Assembly (NCBI RefSeq): GCF_014207135.1
Contig: NZ_JACHCC010000006.1
Coordinates: forward strand, 351,124 to 415,123
Source: Pedobacter cryoconitis
GTDB taxonomy: Bacteria > Bacteroidota > Bacteroidia > Sphingobacteriales > Sphingobacteriaceae
DNA length: 64,000 nucleotides
Direction: 5' to 3'
The first letter of the stretch is position 1. Every line of letters begins with the position of its first letter. A program made the position numbers and the translations under genes. The notes below the pieces were generated by a model that worked only from the letters and a program-made list of their open reading frames with translations, ran no database searches and was not told the origin of the DNA. Positions 42,258 to 51,453 of the stretch are shown one piece after another.

Positions 42258-44957
42258 ATGATTAGATTTTTAAAATTTCCTGGAAATTTGGGTCATTTAA
42301 AATGCATAGTTTTATTCCATGTCTTTTTATTTCTTTGTTCTGCAGCTGCTGATGCCCAGGTTCAGGTCCAGCGAAGGCTGAACGGGAGTGTAATCGATTC
42401 TTTAAAAGACGTAGTACCAGGAGCGGATGTTTTTATCATTGCTGATAAAGACACGCTGACTTCGGTCACCAATTCTCACGGAAAGTTTTCATTTTCAGGC
42501 ATTAAATCCGATCGTATATCCCTGCTGATTATGAGTGTGGGCTTTAAACCTTATACCCGCACTTTTCAATATAAGGCAAATCAGCAGACGATGTCTCTTG
42601 AACCGATAGTACTGGACCTGGAATCCAATCTGTTAAATGAGGTGGTTATTAATGGGAGGGATAAACCCATCAGGCTGAAAAAGGATACTATCGAGTACAA
42701 CGCGTCATTTTATCAGATCTCAGAAAATGACAGGGTGGAAGACCTGCTGAGGCAGTTGCCAGGGGTAGAAGTAGACGAACATGGTAATGCAACTACAATG
42801 GGTAAACCTTTGCAGAAACTGAGGGTTAATGGCGAAGACTTTTTTACCAGTAATGTGAAAGATTTTATTAATCAGCTTCCGGCGAGTGTAGTAGATAAAC
42901 TGGAAATTATTAATGACTATGGCGATGAGGCTAATTTTACGGGGATTAAAACCGGAGAACCTCAGAAAATGCTTAATCTGGTTACTAAAGCTGGACAAAA
43001 TAAGGGGACCTTTGGTAATGTGCTGGCCAGTGGGGGAACTAACTCGCGTTATGGCCTTCAGGGAAATGGAAATATCTGGGATGGCAGTAAGCAGATCGGG
43101 TTGAGCAGCAGTTCAAACAACACTAATAATGAAGCAGGTATCAATACGACTGCTACGGCAGGGGTTAATTACCGTGATAAATTATCCAATGGTGTTACGG
43201 CCAGTGCAGGTTATAATTATAGCTATAATAAGAATTTGTCCAGGCAGCTTAATTCAATTGAGACTATCAACCCTGAAGGAACGATTTACAATCGTTTAGA
43301 ATCACAAAGTAATTCAAACGAAAATAACCATACGATTAACTTTAATATACAATCGATAGCCAATAAGAGCTATTTTCAGGCTTCTTTAGGTGGTACATTA
43401 GCAATCAGGGACAGGGACGGGAATATTATTTCGAATCAGACCGGGTTGATTAAGCAGGATTTGTCGAGTAACAGTAAGTCTAATAGTAATACTCCCAATC
43501 TGAATGGTAATTTTGTCTGGGCAAGGAGTATGGAAAAACCAGGTAGAAGTATGTCCGCCGGATTGGTGCTGAGCAGCGGAATCAATCAGGTTAAGGATGA
43601 TTTAGGTAACCTGATCACTTATTATGGCAGGCCGGATATTAACCAGAACTATAAAGTAGTAAAAGACTCTCTCATTAACCGTTTTGTAGATACCGAAAAC
43701 AGGACGAACCTGGTCACTGCAGATTTCAGATATAGTGAACCCTTAAAAGGAGATAAAGATTCGCTGGTTAAAAGAAATATCGATTTCTCCTACTTTTTCT
43801 CGTTCTCTAAAACCAGGAACAGTTTATATACAAGGACTAATAACAATACCGGTAATAACAATATTGTAGACTCATTAAGCTCCAGATATTCTACTTCTTT
43901 TATTTTCCAGCGTTTTGCAGTAAACTATCGTTATCAGTCCGAGCGGCTCAATTACAGTCTTGGGTTAACTGCCCAACCCAGCCAGCTGATCGGACAGTAT
44001 GATGGATATGATAAAAGAATAAACAACTTTGAACTTAATCTTTCACCTATCATCAATCTGAGTTATAATTTGTCGAACTGGGACAATGTCGCTTTCGTAT
44101 ATAGCGGAAATAGTACTGCCCCAGAGTTTTATCAGTTACAGCCAGTGCCTAATATCACTAACCTGCAAAATGTTATTATTGGTAACCCTAACCTGAGATC
44201 CAGTTTCACACATTCCGGAAATCTGACTTACCAGCATACAGATGAGAAAGACGGATCTACACTACAGTTGTCACTGAACGGATCGGTTGTAGAAGATCAG
44301 GTTGTGAGTAATGTTGTGCTGATCAAGGATACACTAAACAGTCTGAAACAGGAAACTCATTTTGAGAATGCGAAGGGGGCATATTTAATAGGCAGTATGT
44401 ATTCTTATGCGTTGCCATTTGCAAAGAATAAATTTAGCGCAGAGCTGCGGGGAACACTTGATTATGTAAATATGATTTCCTATGCGAATAGTATCCTGAA
44501 TACAAACAGGAATATCAATTTTTCACAGACCTTAAAGTTTAGAATGAATCAGCGGAAACTGACAATGTCAACTTATGCGACCTATACCTTAAGCAGTAAC
44601 CGCTATTCAATAGAACAAATGCAGTTAAGAAATATAGAAACCTGGCAATTTAACCTGAGTGGCCGTGCTTTTCTGAATAAAAGCCTTTCTTTGAATGCGG
44701 ATGTATCTAAAAAGATCAACTCAGGTTATTCACTGGCCGTGGCGAACCCGTTGCTGATTAATCTTGGAATAGAGAAGACCTTGTTTAAAAGCAGGCAGGG
44801 AACGATTGCTTTGCAGGCTTATGATTTATTGAATCAGGGAAATAACCTGGTCAGAAGTATATCTGATAATTCGATTACCGATAGCAGGTACAACCAAATT
44901 ACCAGATATTTCCTCTTGAGTTTTAATTACCGTCTACAGAAGTTCGGGCATAAATAA
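42258..44957 (+). CDS. Outer-membrane beta-barrel protein with CarboxypepD_reg-like domain
   Basis: This 899-residue protein has a signal peptide (LFHVFLFLCSAAADAQ). An N-terminal carboxypeptidase-regulatory-like domain covers ~residues 35-125 (RLNGSVIDSLKDVVPGADVF, then SVGFKPYTRTF). A plug-like segment follows (RVEDLLRQLPGVEVDEHGN), then a long Asn/Ser-rich barrel ending FLLSFNYRLQKFGHK. The plug is TonB-receptor-like, but I see no TonB box, and it matches the TonB-independent 'outer membrane beta-barrel family' of Bacteroidota better. Substrate unknown. It is monocistronic. Confidence 0.82.
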   Translation: MIRFLKFPGNLGHLKCIVLFHVFLFLCSAAADAQVQVQRRLNGSVIDSLKDVVPGADVFIIADKDTLTSVTNSHGKFSFSGIKSDRISLLIMSVGFKPYTRTFQYKANQQTMSLEPIVLDLESNLLNEVVINGRDKPIRLKKDTIEYNASFYQISENDRVEDLLRQLPGVEVDEHGNATTMGKPLQKLRVNGEDFFTSNVKDFINQLPASVVDKLEIINDYGDEANFTGIKTGEPQKMLNLVTKAGQNKGTFGNVLASGGTNSRYGLQGNGNIWDGSKQIGLSSSSNNTNNEAGINTTATAGVNYRDKLSNGVTASAGYNYSYNKNLSRQLNSIETINPEGTIYNRLESQSNSNENNHTINFNIQSIANKSYFQASLGGTLAIRDRDGNIISNQTGLIKQDLSSNSKSNSNTPNLNGNFVWARSMEKPGRSMSAGLVLSSGINQVKDDLGNLITYYGRPDINQNYKVVKDSLINRFVDTENRTNLVTADFRYSEPLKGDKDSLVKRNIDFSYFFSFSKTRNSLYTRTNNNTGNNNIVDSLSSRYSTSFIFQRFAVNYRYQSERLNYSLGLTAQPSQLIGQYDGYDKRINNFELNLSPIINLSYNLSNWDNVAFVYSGNSTAPEFYQLQPVPNITNLQNVIIGNPNLRSSFTHSGNLTYQHTDEKDGSTLQLSLNGSVVEDQVVSNVVLIKDTLNSLKQETHFENAKGAYLIGSMYSYALPFAKNKFSAELRGTLDYVNMISYANSILNTNRNINFSQTLKFRMNQRKLTMSTYATYTLSSNRYSIEQMQLRNIETWQFNLSGRAFLNKSLSLNADVSKKINSGYSLAVANPLLINLGIEKTLFKSRQGTIALQAYDLLNQGNNLVRSISDNSITDSRYNQITRYFLLSFNYRLQKFGHK

Positions 44958-44963
44958 ACTTGA

Positions 44964-46643
44964 TTAGCTTAATTTTTTATACTTGATTCTGTGTGGGGTT
45001 ACGTCTCCAAGACGTTTTTTGCGGTTTTCTTCGTAATCACTGTAGTTACCTTCAAAGAAGTATACCTGTGAGTTACCTTCAAAAGCAAGGATATGTGTAC
45101 AGATACGGTCTAAGAACCATCTGTCGTGACTGATTACTACAGCACAGCCACCAAAGTTCTCCAGTGCTTCTTCTAAGGCGCGTAAAGTGTTCACGTCAAT
45201 ATCATTGGTAGGCTCATCCAGTAATAAAACATTTGCTCCTTTTTTCAAAGTGATGGCAAGATGTACCCTATTTCGTTCTCCACCGGATAATACACCTACT
45301 TTTTTCTGCTGATCTCCACCATTGAAGTTGAATTTTGAAACATAGGCGCGTCCGTTGGCTACTTTGTTTCCTAACTGAATATTATCCAGTCCGCCAGTGA
45401 TGTTTTCATAAACTGTTTTGTCTCCATCAAGGTCATTGTGCATTTGATCGACATAACCCAGTGCTACAGTTTCACCAACTCTGAAAGTACCTGCATCAGG
45501 TGTTTCCTGTTCAGTGATCAAGCGGAATAATGTGGTTTTACCAGCTCCGTTGGGCCCGATAATACCTACAATACCTGCTGGTGGCAGAGAGAAACTCAAG
45601 TTTTCAAATAAGATTTTGTCGCCGTATGATTTGGTTACATTGTTGGCTTCGATCACTACATTACCTAATCTTGGGCCAGCCGGAATAAATAACTCCAGTT
45701 TGTCTTCTCTTTCTCTTGAATCCTCTGAGGCTAGTTTATCATAGTTGGATAAACGTGCTTTAGATTTAGCATGTCTGGCTTTTGGGGCCATACGTACCCA
45801 TTCCAACTCACGCTCCAGTGTTTTCTGACGTTTACTTTCAGTTTTTTCTTCCTGTGACAGACGTTTGGCTTTCTGATCCAGCCATGAAGAGTAGTTTCCT
45901 TTCCATGGAATACCTTCTCCACGGTCCAGCTCCAGAATCCATCCGGCTACATTATCCAGGAAGTATCTATCGTGGGTTACTGCAATTACAGTTCCTTTAT
46001 AGTCTTTCAGGAACTGCTCCAGCCAGTCGATACTTTCTGCATCAAGGTGATTGGTAGGCTCATCCAGTAATAAAACATCAGGTTCCTGCAATAACAGACG
46101 GCACATCGCTACACGACGGCGTTCACCTCCCGATAATACACCGATTTTGGTGTCAGGATCAGGGCAGCGTAAAGCGTCCATAGCACGTTCCAGTTTATTA
46201 TCCAGTTCCCAGGCGTTTACTGCATCAATTTTATCCTGAAGTTCACCTTGTTTAGCCATCAGTTTATCCATGGCATCTGCATCTTCATAAACTTCGGGCA
46301 GACCGAATTGCTCGTTGATTGATTCGTATTCTTTTAGAATAGCAGTAATTTCGGAAACTCCTTCTTCCACTACTTCACGGACAGTTTTGTTTTCATCCAG
46401 TTCAGGCTCCTGGGCAAGATAACCTACAGTATAACCCGGTGAAAAAACAACCTCACCCTGAAATGCTTTGTCAATTCCTGCAATGATTTTTAAAACAGAT
46501 GATTTACCTGATCCGTTTAAACCAATTACACCAATTTTAGCACCGTAGAAAAATGAAAGGTATATGTTCTTTAATACTTGTTTCTGAGGGGGGTAAATCT
46601 TATTTACCCCCGCCATTGAAAAGATTATTTTTTCGTCTGACAT
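44964..46643 (-). CDS. ettA: Energy-dependent translational throttle ABC-F protein
   Basis: This 559-residue ABC-F ATPase binds the ribosomal E site and gates elongation according to the ATP/ADP ratio. It has two ABC cassettes: Walker A GLNGSGKSS and GPNGAGKTT, LSGGERRRVAM and LSGGERNRVHL signatures, and DEPTNHLD and DEPTNDID Walker B segments. They are joined by a charged P-site tether linker (~residues 250-320). Length and architecture match E. coli EttA (555) well. It is monocistronic, with a -7 box about 100 bp upstream. Confidence 0.95.
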   Translation of the reverse strand: MSDEKIIFSMAGVNKIYPPQKQVLKNIYLSFFYGAKIGVIGLNGSGKSSVLKIIAGIDKAFQGEVVFSPGYTVGYLAQEPELDENKTVREVVEEGVSEITAILKEYESINEQFGLPEVYEDADAMDKLMAKQGELQDKIDAVNAWELDNKLERAMDALRCPDPDTKIGVLSGGERRRVAMCRLLLQEPDVLLLDEPTNHLDAESIDWLEQFLKDYKGTVIAVTHDRYFLDNVAGWILELDRGEGIPWKGNYSSWLDQKAKRLSQEEKTESKRQKTLERELEWVRMAPKARHAKSKARLSNYDKLASEDSREREDKLELFIPAGPRLGNVVIEANNVTKSYGDKILFENLSFSLPPAGIVGIIGPNGAGKTTLFRLITEQETPDAGTFRVGETVALGYVDQMHNDLDGDKTVYENITGGLDNIQLGNKVANGRAYVSKFNFNGGDQQKKVGVLSGGERNRVHLAITLKKGANVLLLDEPTNDIDVNTLRALEEALENFGGCAVVISHDRWFLDRICTHILAFEGNSQVYFFEGNYSDYEENRKKRLGDVTPHRIKYKKLS

Positions 46644-46743
46644 AAATGGTTTTTGTGTTTTATACTGTTATAGGACTTTGGTATCTATTAAAATTAAATG
46701 GGATATAACGGAGGGTAATTTATCCGGATATCGCCAGCGGCTA

Positions 46744-46751
46744 CAAAGATA
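46744..46751 (-). promoter_or_regulatory. Putative -7 element of ettA
   Basis: Minus-strand TATCTTTG is an exact TAnnTTTG, giving a leader of about 95 nt before the ettA ATG at 46643. Confidence 0.5.
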
Positions 46752-46875
46752 AGAATGGTAAGTTAGTAAAGAAGGGGTTTGACAGATATAAGATGCTTTA
46801 TCTGTAAATGGATGCTTTTATAGGTACACACTAAACAAGTTGTAACCAAGTTTAGTCTCTAATCTCTATTCTAAC

Positions 46876-46963
46876 GGGATTGAAGTAGGATTGAAGAGGG
46901 GTTGAACTAGGTTAAAGCACTTCAACCCCAGTTCAACCCCGCTTCAACATCGTATCAACATAA
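46876..46963. repeat. Intergenic repeat array B: eight 11-bp units, four direct then four inverted
   Basis: Units in order: GGGATTGAAGT, AGGATTGAAGA, GGGGTTGAACT, AGGTTAAAGCA, then CTTCAACCCCA, GTTCAACCCCG, CTTCAACATCG, TATCAACATAA. The last four resemble reverse complements of the first four. Ten bases, GGGGTTGAAC (46898-46907) and GTTCAACCCC (46931-46940), are perfectly complementary. Every unit is exactly 11 bp, so the array is periodic and palindromic at once. It does not encode protein. Confidence 0.85.
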
Positions 46964-46974
46964 AAGAGAAACCA

Positions 46975-46998
46975 ACTAGAACTAGAACTACAACTATA
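46975..46998. repeat. Hexamer tandem repeat
   Basis: ACTAGA, ACTAGA, ACTACA, ACTATA: four 6-bp units immediately beside array B, in the same intergenic stretch. Confidence 0.6.
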
Positions 46999-47084
46999 TT
47001 GTCTGTTCCTGAAAAATGGTTTCTTAAATCAGGGTAGAAAATGGAAGATTAAACGAAGTAACTTCGGGAGGTCTACTGTATAAA

Positions 47085-47108
47085 GAAGGGGACAATGGTG
47101 TCCCCTTC
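47085..47108 (-). terminator. Terminator of deoxyribosyltransferase-like gene
   Basis: A 10-bp perfect stem, GAAGGGGACA (47085-47094) with TGTCCCCTTC (47099-47108), has an ATGG loop. On the minus strand it is followed by TTTAT. Confidence 0.7.
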
Positions 47109-47134
47109 AGTGTCAAAGGTTACAAAAATGACGG

Positions 47135-47491
47135 CTAATCTGCTTTTGGCACATCATCTAAACTGTAATAAACTTTCAGTCCTCTTTCTTTGGCAATCCT
47201 TACATCTTCGTCTGCGCCTTTTGAAGCACCTTCCAGACGGAGAACAGCATCACACTTTAAAAGTAAACGATGTGCGACAGGATATAAAATTTCTTCATAA
47301 GCCTCGTCGCCAGGCTGAGTTGAACCTGCAAGATGCAGTAATGGCAAGGCAACCCATTCCCCGATCATCGGGATATGTCCTAGTCTGAATAAAGGTAAAG
47401 CCGCTGCTTCCAGTCTGCTTAAATTCTGTTTCATTAATTCAGGATCGTCATTGGTCCCGCTGCGGTACGGACCTGCAATAAGTATTAACAT
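47135..47491 (-). CDS. DUF4406/nucleoside 2-deoxyribosyltransferase-like protein
   Basis: This 118-residue protein opens LILIAGPYRSG, the substrate-binding loop of the deoxyribosyltransferase-like fold. A conserved LKCDAVLRLEGASKGADEDV segment contains the catalytic-type acidic residue near a GAS(K)GAD motif. DUF4406 proteins share this fold, often in phage or plasmid contexts. It is monocistronic between array B and the Crp-like regulator. Enzyme activity is unknown. Confidence 0.68.
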   Translation of the reverse strand: MLILIAGPYRSGTNDDPELMKQNLSRLEAAALPLFRLGHIPMIGEWVALPLLHLAGSTQPGDEAYEEILYPVAHRLLLKCDAVLRLEGASKGADEDVRIAKERGLKVYYSLDDVPKAD

Positions 47492-47567
47492 ATCTTTTGG
47501 TTTTTTAACAAAGCAAAGGAAGAAAAATCAGGAAAGAAATAAGGTAGTTTAAGAACGTATTCAAAAT

Positions 47568-48158
47568 TCATTTTTTACGCTTATTTCCGCGGATCATACT
47601 CAGAAACTCAGGTGTGATCCCTAAATAAGAAGCAATTTGCTTCTGGGTAACCTGTCTGACTACCTGAGGATATTTAGCCAGAAAGATGTCGTAGCGTTCC
47701 TCGGCCGAAAGCGATAAACCCTGGATTACCCTTAACTGCTCGCGTACATAGGCATTTTGAAAAATTATCCTGAAAAACCTTTCCAGTTTTGGGACCTTCA
47801 GGTATAAGGTTTCCATATCATTCTTTTGCAACTGGAAGATAGAACTCTCTTCAACCGCTTCTATAGTCAGCATGGCCGGTTGCTGGTTGATGAAGCAGAA
47901 CATGTCGGTTATCCACCAGTCGGTCACAGCAAACATGATCGTTGACTCTCTGCCTGTTTTGTCTGTGTAGTAAGCTCTGAGTGTACCAGAATGAACAAAG
48001 TTGATATATCTGCAAAGCTGGCCTTCTTTCTGAATAAATTCTTTTTTGGGAACGGTTAATGGTTTTAGAAAAGAAACAAAACAGGCAGTTTCCTCTTGGT
48101 TCATGGTAATGTGCCGGGCTACGTTTTTCAGGATAAGATCAGGCAGGGGTTTGTTCAT
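47568..48158 (-). CDS. Crp/Fnr-family transcriptional regulator
   Basis: This 196-residue protein has an N-terminal cyclic-nucleotide-binding jelly roll (~residues 20-130, KKEFIQKEGQLCRYINFVHSG). The C-terminal helix-turn-helix (VTQKQIASYLGITPEFLSMIR) is typical of the short Bacteroidota Crp/Fnr group that often lacks a full effector pocket. No Fe-S cysteine cluster is seen. The target genes and ligand are unknown. Confidence 0.85.
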   Translation of the reverse strand: MNKPLPDLILKNVARHITMNQEETACFVSFLKPLTVPKKEFIQKEGQLCRYINFVHSGTLRAYYTDKTGRESTIMFAVTDWWITDMFCFINQQPAMLTIEAVEESSIFQLQKNDMETLYLKVPKLERFFRIIFQNAYVREQLRVIQGLSLSAEERYDIFLAKYPQVVRQVTQKQIASYLGITPEFLSMIRGNKRKK

Positions 48159-48249
48159 CAGACAGTATTTTTAATAAAAGGAAATATATAGAGTTGGTTG
48201 CTGAAATTTTCAGAGCTTTACCGCGTTAAATATATACTAAAGCCAGCAT

Positions 48250-48471
48250 ATGGAACAATACATCTATGAAGATGAATACCGCGGACAGAAAAGAAAATTA
48301 TTAATCCTGTCTGTAGCTGATAGTTCGGGGTACAGAGTGTTCTGTGAAACGAAATTTATCGGATCAATCAACCCGGTCAGCAATGAAACCGGGCTGGTCT
48401 GGAAAACAGAATATGATGTATTAAAGCCTATTGCGCGTAAAATAGGGGAGTGGATTGAAAATTCGAACTAG
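48250..48471 (+). CDS. Small conserved-looking protein, unknown
   Basis: This 73-residue soluble acidic protein has mixed beta strands (YRGQKRKLLILSVADSSGYRV) and a C-terminal helix (PIARKIGEWIENSN). No signal peptide or family is recognised. It has ordinary codon use and an ATG preceded by AGCAT, and is divergent from the Crp-like regulator by 91 bp, so it is a candidate target of that regulator. Confidence 0.5.
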   Translation: MEQYIYEDEYRGQKRKLLILSVADSSGYRVFCETKFIGSINPVSNETGLVWKTEYDVLKPIARKIGEWIENSN

Positions 48472-48816
48472 AGACTGCCATTTTGTTGCTTTAAAGCAGG
48501 TCTAACTAACAAAATGACAGGTGATTTATGGCATGATAATCATTACATTTCCTGGACAATTCATTAGGAAAATGGCATGGATATCTTAGAGATAGTTATT
48601 TAAACTACTATTAGGGTAGTTTTTATTTTTCGAAGGCTAATTAAATAATATTGCTATTAGTGTCAAAACTTAGTAAGTTTAGTGAAATAAGGATAAAGTC
48701 GAAATCCTTCCTCTGTTGTATGGCGTAATTGTTGATAAAATAAATCGTATAGGTGACGCTCTTTTGTAAAACATATTTTATAGTTTAGGGGCGTTGCGTT
48801 TAAGAAAAGGTATATT
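48472..48816. other. 345-bp intergenic region upstream of clpC
   Basis: It contains an inverted repeat CATTTTGTT (48479-48487) / AACAAAATG (48508-48516) with an inner GCTTTAAAGC palindrome, and a terminator-like hairpin at 48602-48630. The rest is AT-rich. No clear CtsR or heat-shock operator and no consensus -7 box with matched -33 was found for clpC. Confidence 0.5.
48602..48630 (+). terminator. Weak terminator upstream of clpC
   Basis: AAACTAC (48602-48608) pairs with GTAGTTT (48616-48622), loop of 7, followed by TTATTTTT. It is AT-rich and so only moderately stable. Confidence 0.4.
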
Positions 48817-51357
48817 ATGGAAGCTAAATTTTCACCACAAGTAAAAGACGTGATTTCGTTTAGCAGGGAAGAAGCCCTGAGATTAGGTCATGATTATATA
48901 GGCGCTGAGCATCTTTTGTTAGGTCTGATTCGCGAAGGCGATGGAATGGCTATCAAAATATTGAAATCGCTGGGGGTTGATACATCTAAATTGCGCCGCT
49001 CAATTGAGGAGGCAGTAAGGGGTACATCCAGTGTGACAGTTAACCTGGGAAATATCCCTTTAACTAAACAGGCCGAAAAAGTATTAAAAATCACTTATCT
49101 TGAAGCTAAAATCTTCAAAAGTGATTTGATTGGAACAGAACACCTGTTGTTGTCCATCCTTCGCGATGATGATAATATCGCTTCTCAGATATTATTACAA
49201 TACAGCATCAATTACGAAATCTTCAAGCAGGAAGTAGAAGTAAATAAAAACGGCTTCAGAGATGAAACTCAGGGAAGCGCTTCTACAGGTGGTGATGATG
49301 ATTATCGTGAAGAGGAAAGTTTCAGCAGTCCGAAAAAAGTATCTGATATTAAATCTAAAACCCCGGTTCTGGATAATTTTGGAAGAGACTTAACAAAAGC
49401 TGCAGAAGAAGGTCGTCTGGATCCTATCGTAGGGCGTGAAAAAGAGATTGAGCGTGTTTCTCAAATTCTTTCCCGTCGTAAAAAGAATAACCCTATTCTG
49501 ATTGGTGAGCCGGGTGTAGGTAAATCAGCTATTGCTGAAGGTCTTGCACTGCGTATTGTTCAGCGTAAGGTATCAAGAGTGCTTTTCAACAAACGTGTGG
49601 TTACTTTAGATCTTGCTTCTTTGGTTGCAGGAACTAAATATCGCGGACAGTTTGAGGAACGCATGAAGGCAGTTATGAACGAACTGGAAAAATCAACTGA
49701 TGTAATTTTATTCATTGATGAGATCCATACTATTGTTGGTGCTGGTGGAGCTTCAGGTTCCCTGGATGCATCCAATATGTTCAAACCTGCTTTGGCAAGG
49801 GGAGAAATACAATGTATCGGAGCAACTACCCTGGATGAATACCGTCAGTATATTGAGAAAGATGGCGCATTAGACCGTCGTTTCCAAAAAGTAATGATCG
49901 AACCAGCCTCACCAGATGAGACTATCGAAATATTAAATCGTATTAAAGAAAAATATGAGGAGCACCATGGTGTTACTTACACAAATGAGGCAATAAATGC
50001 CTGTGTTGCTTTAACGACAAGATACATTACTGACAGGTTCCTTCCGGACAAAGCTATTGACGCACTGGATGAAGCAGGTTCAAGAGTGCATTTGACAAAT
50101 ATCCACGTTCCTGAAAACATCATTGATATTGAAAACAAAATTGAAAATATCAAGATTGAGAAAAATAAGGTAGTAAAAAGCCAGAAATATGAGGAAGCGG
50201 CGAAACTGAGAGATACAGAGAAAAATCTTTTGGAAGAGCTGGATCGTGCAAAAACAGAATGGGAAGCTGAAACTAAAACCAAACGTTACACCGTAACTGA
50301 GGATAATGTTGCAGAGGTTGTTTCCATGATGACTGGTATTCCTTTACAACGTGTAGGTCAGACAGACAGCGTGAAACTGCTGAATATGTATGATACTATT
50401 GCTACCAAAATTATTGGTCAGGACGATGCGATCAAAAAATTAAGTAAGGCTATTCAGCGTACAAGAGCAGGATTAAAAGATCCTAAAAAGCCAATTGGTT
50501 CATTTATTTTCCTGGGCCCTACAGGGGTAGGTAAAACTGAGCTGGCTAAGGAACTGGCGAGATTCATGTTTGACAGTGACGATTCACTGATCCAGATTGA
50601 CATGAGTGAGTACATGGAGAAATTTGCTGTTTCCCGTTTAGTGGGAGCGCCTCCGGGATATGTAGGTTACGAAGAAGGTGGTCAGTTAACTGAGAAAGTT
50701 CGTCGTAAACCTTATGCAGTAATCCTGTTGGATGAGATTGAAAAAGCTCACCCTGATGTGTTTAATATCCTGTTACAGGTATTGGATGAAGGTCAGCTGA
50801 CTGATAGTTTGGGACGTAAAGTCGATTTCAGAAATACGATCATCATTATGACTTCAAACATTGGTGCACGTCAGCTGAAAGATTTTGGTCAGGGTATAGG
50901 TTTCTCTACCAATGCTAAAACTAATCAGGTAGATGCGCATTCAAGAGGAGTGATCGAAAATGCCTTGAAACGTGCTTTCGCTCCTGAGTTCTTAAACCGT
51001 GTGGATGATGTGGTTGTATTCAATACTTTAGGTAAAGAAGAAATCTTCAAAATCATTGATATAGAACTTAAATCTTTGTTTGGCCGTGTGCATACACTGG
51101 GTTACGAAGTGAAGTTAACCGAAAGAGCAAAAGACTTTATTGCTGACAAAGGTTTTGACATTAACTTCGGTGCCCGTCCGTTGAAACGTGCAATACAAAA
51201 ATATCTGGAAGATCCGATTGCTGAGGAAATCCTGAAGGGTGAAATCAATGACGGAGATACGCTTGAAATTGACTACAATAAAGAGACTGATCTGATTGTA
51301 GTAGAGAATAGAAGCCCGGGTAAAAAGAAGAAAAAAGAAGAAGGAAGTGTGGAATAA
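48817..51357 (+). CDS. clpC: ClpC-type AAA+ protease chaperone subunit
   Basis: This 846-residue unfoldase feeds substrates to ClpP. Two Clp_N repeats (residues ~1-145) are followed by AAA1 ([15 protein letters not shown]), a short middle UVR-like coiled region (~420-470) and AAA2 ([31 protein letters not shown]). A C-terminal D2-small domain ends in a Lys-rich tail. The short middle domain distinguishes it from ClpB. It is monocistronic, with a terminator after it. Confidence 0.95.
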   Translation: MEAKFSPQVKDVISFSREEALRLGHDYIGAEHLLLGLIREGDGMAIKILKSLGVDTSKLRRSIEEAVRGTSSVTVNLGNIPLTKQAEKVLKITYLEAKIFKSDLIGTEHLLLSILRDDDNIASQILLQYSINYEIFKQEVEVNKNGFRDETQGSASTGGDDDYREEESFSSPKKVSDIKSKTPVLDNFGRDLTKAAEEGRLDPIVGREKEIERVSQILSRRKKNNPILIGEPGVGKSAIAEGLALRIVQRKVSRVLFNKRVVTLDLASLVAGTKYRGQFEERMKAVMNELEKSTDVILFIDEIHTIVGAGGASGSLDASNMFKPALARGEIQCIGATTLDEYRQYIEKDGALDRRFQKVMIEPASPDETIEILNRIKEKYEEHHGVTYTNEAINACVALTTRYITDRFLPDKAIDALDEAGSRVHLTNIHVPENIIDIENKIENIKIEKNKVVKSQKYEEAAKLRDTEKNLLEELDRAKTEWEAETKTKRYTVTEDNVAEVVSMMTGIPLQRVGQTDSVKLLNMYDTIATKIIGQDDAIKKLSKAIQRTRAGLKDPKKPIGSFIFLGPTGVGKTELAKELARFMFDSDDSLIQIDMSEYMEKFAVSRLVGAPPGYVGYEEGGQLTEKVRRKPYAVILLDEIEKAHPDVFNILLQVLDEGQLTDSLGRKVDFRNTIIIMTSNIGARQLKDFGQGIGFSTNAKTNQVDAHSRGVIENALKRAFAPEFLNRVDDVVVFNTLGKEEIFKIIDIELKSLFGRVHTLGYEVKLTERAKDFIADKGFDINFGARPLKRAIQKYLEDPIAEEILKGEINDGDTLEIDYNKETDLIVVENRSPGKKKKKEEGSVE

Positions 51358-51380
51358 ATCCTTCGGGTAATTATATAATG

Positions 51381-51410
51381 AGGCTGTCTCCAAAGGACAG
51401 CCTTTTTTTT
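51381..51410 (+). terminator. Intrinsic terminator after clpC
   Basis: An 8-bp stem, AGGCTGTC (51381-51388) with GACAGCCT (51396-51403), has a 7-nt loop and is followed by eight T's. Confidence 0.9.
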
Positions 51411-51453
51411 GTTTTTACAATACTAAAGTAGTCTCTCAACTTTTTCTCATTTC

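Larger units (their letters stand above)
46644..47134. other. 491-bp intergenic region with repeat array B
   Basis: From left to right it holds the ettA promoter region (-7 at 46744-46751), an AT-rich spacer, the 11-bp array (46876-46963), a 6-bp tandem tract (46975-46998) and a terminator for the minus-strand deoxyribosyltransferase-like gene (47085-47108). No credible ORF was found. Confidence 0.7.

Noticed and set aside
46876..46963. CRISPR array or tRNA-like structure
   Set aside because: Units are 11 bp with no unique spacers, no cas genes are present, and no cloverleaf or T-loop motif is found.
47095..47388. Open frame antisense to the DUF4406-like gene
   Set aside because: Antisense to a recognisable protein, with low-complexity Leu/Arg/Gln translation and no start signal.
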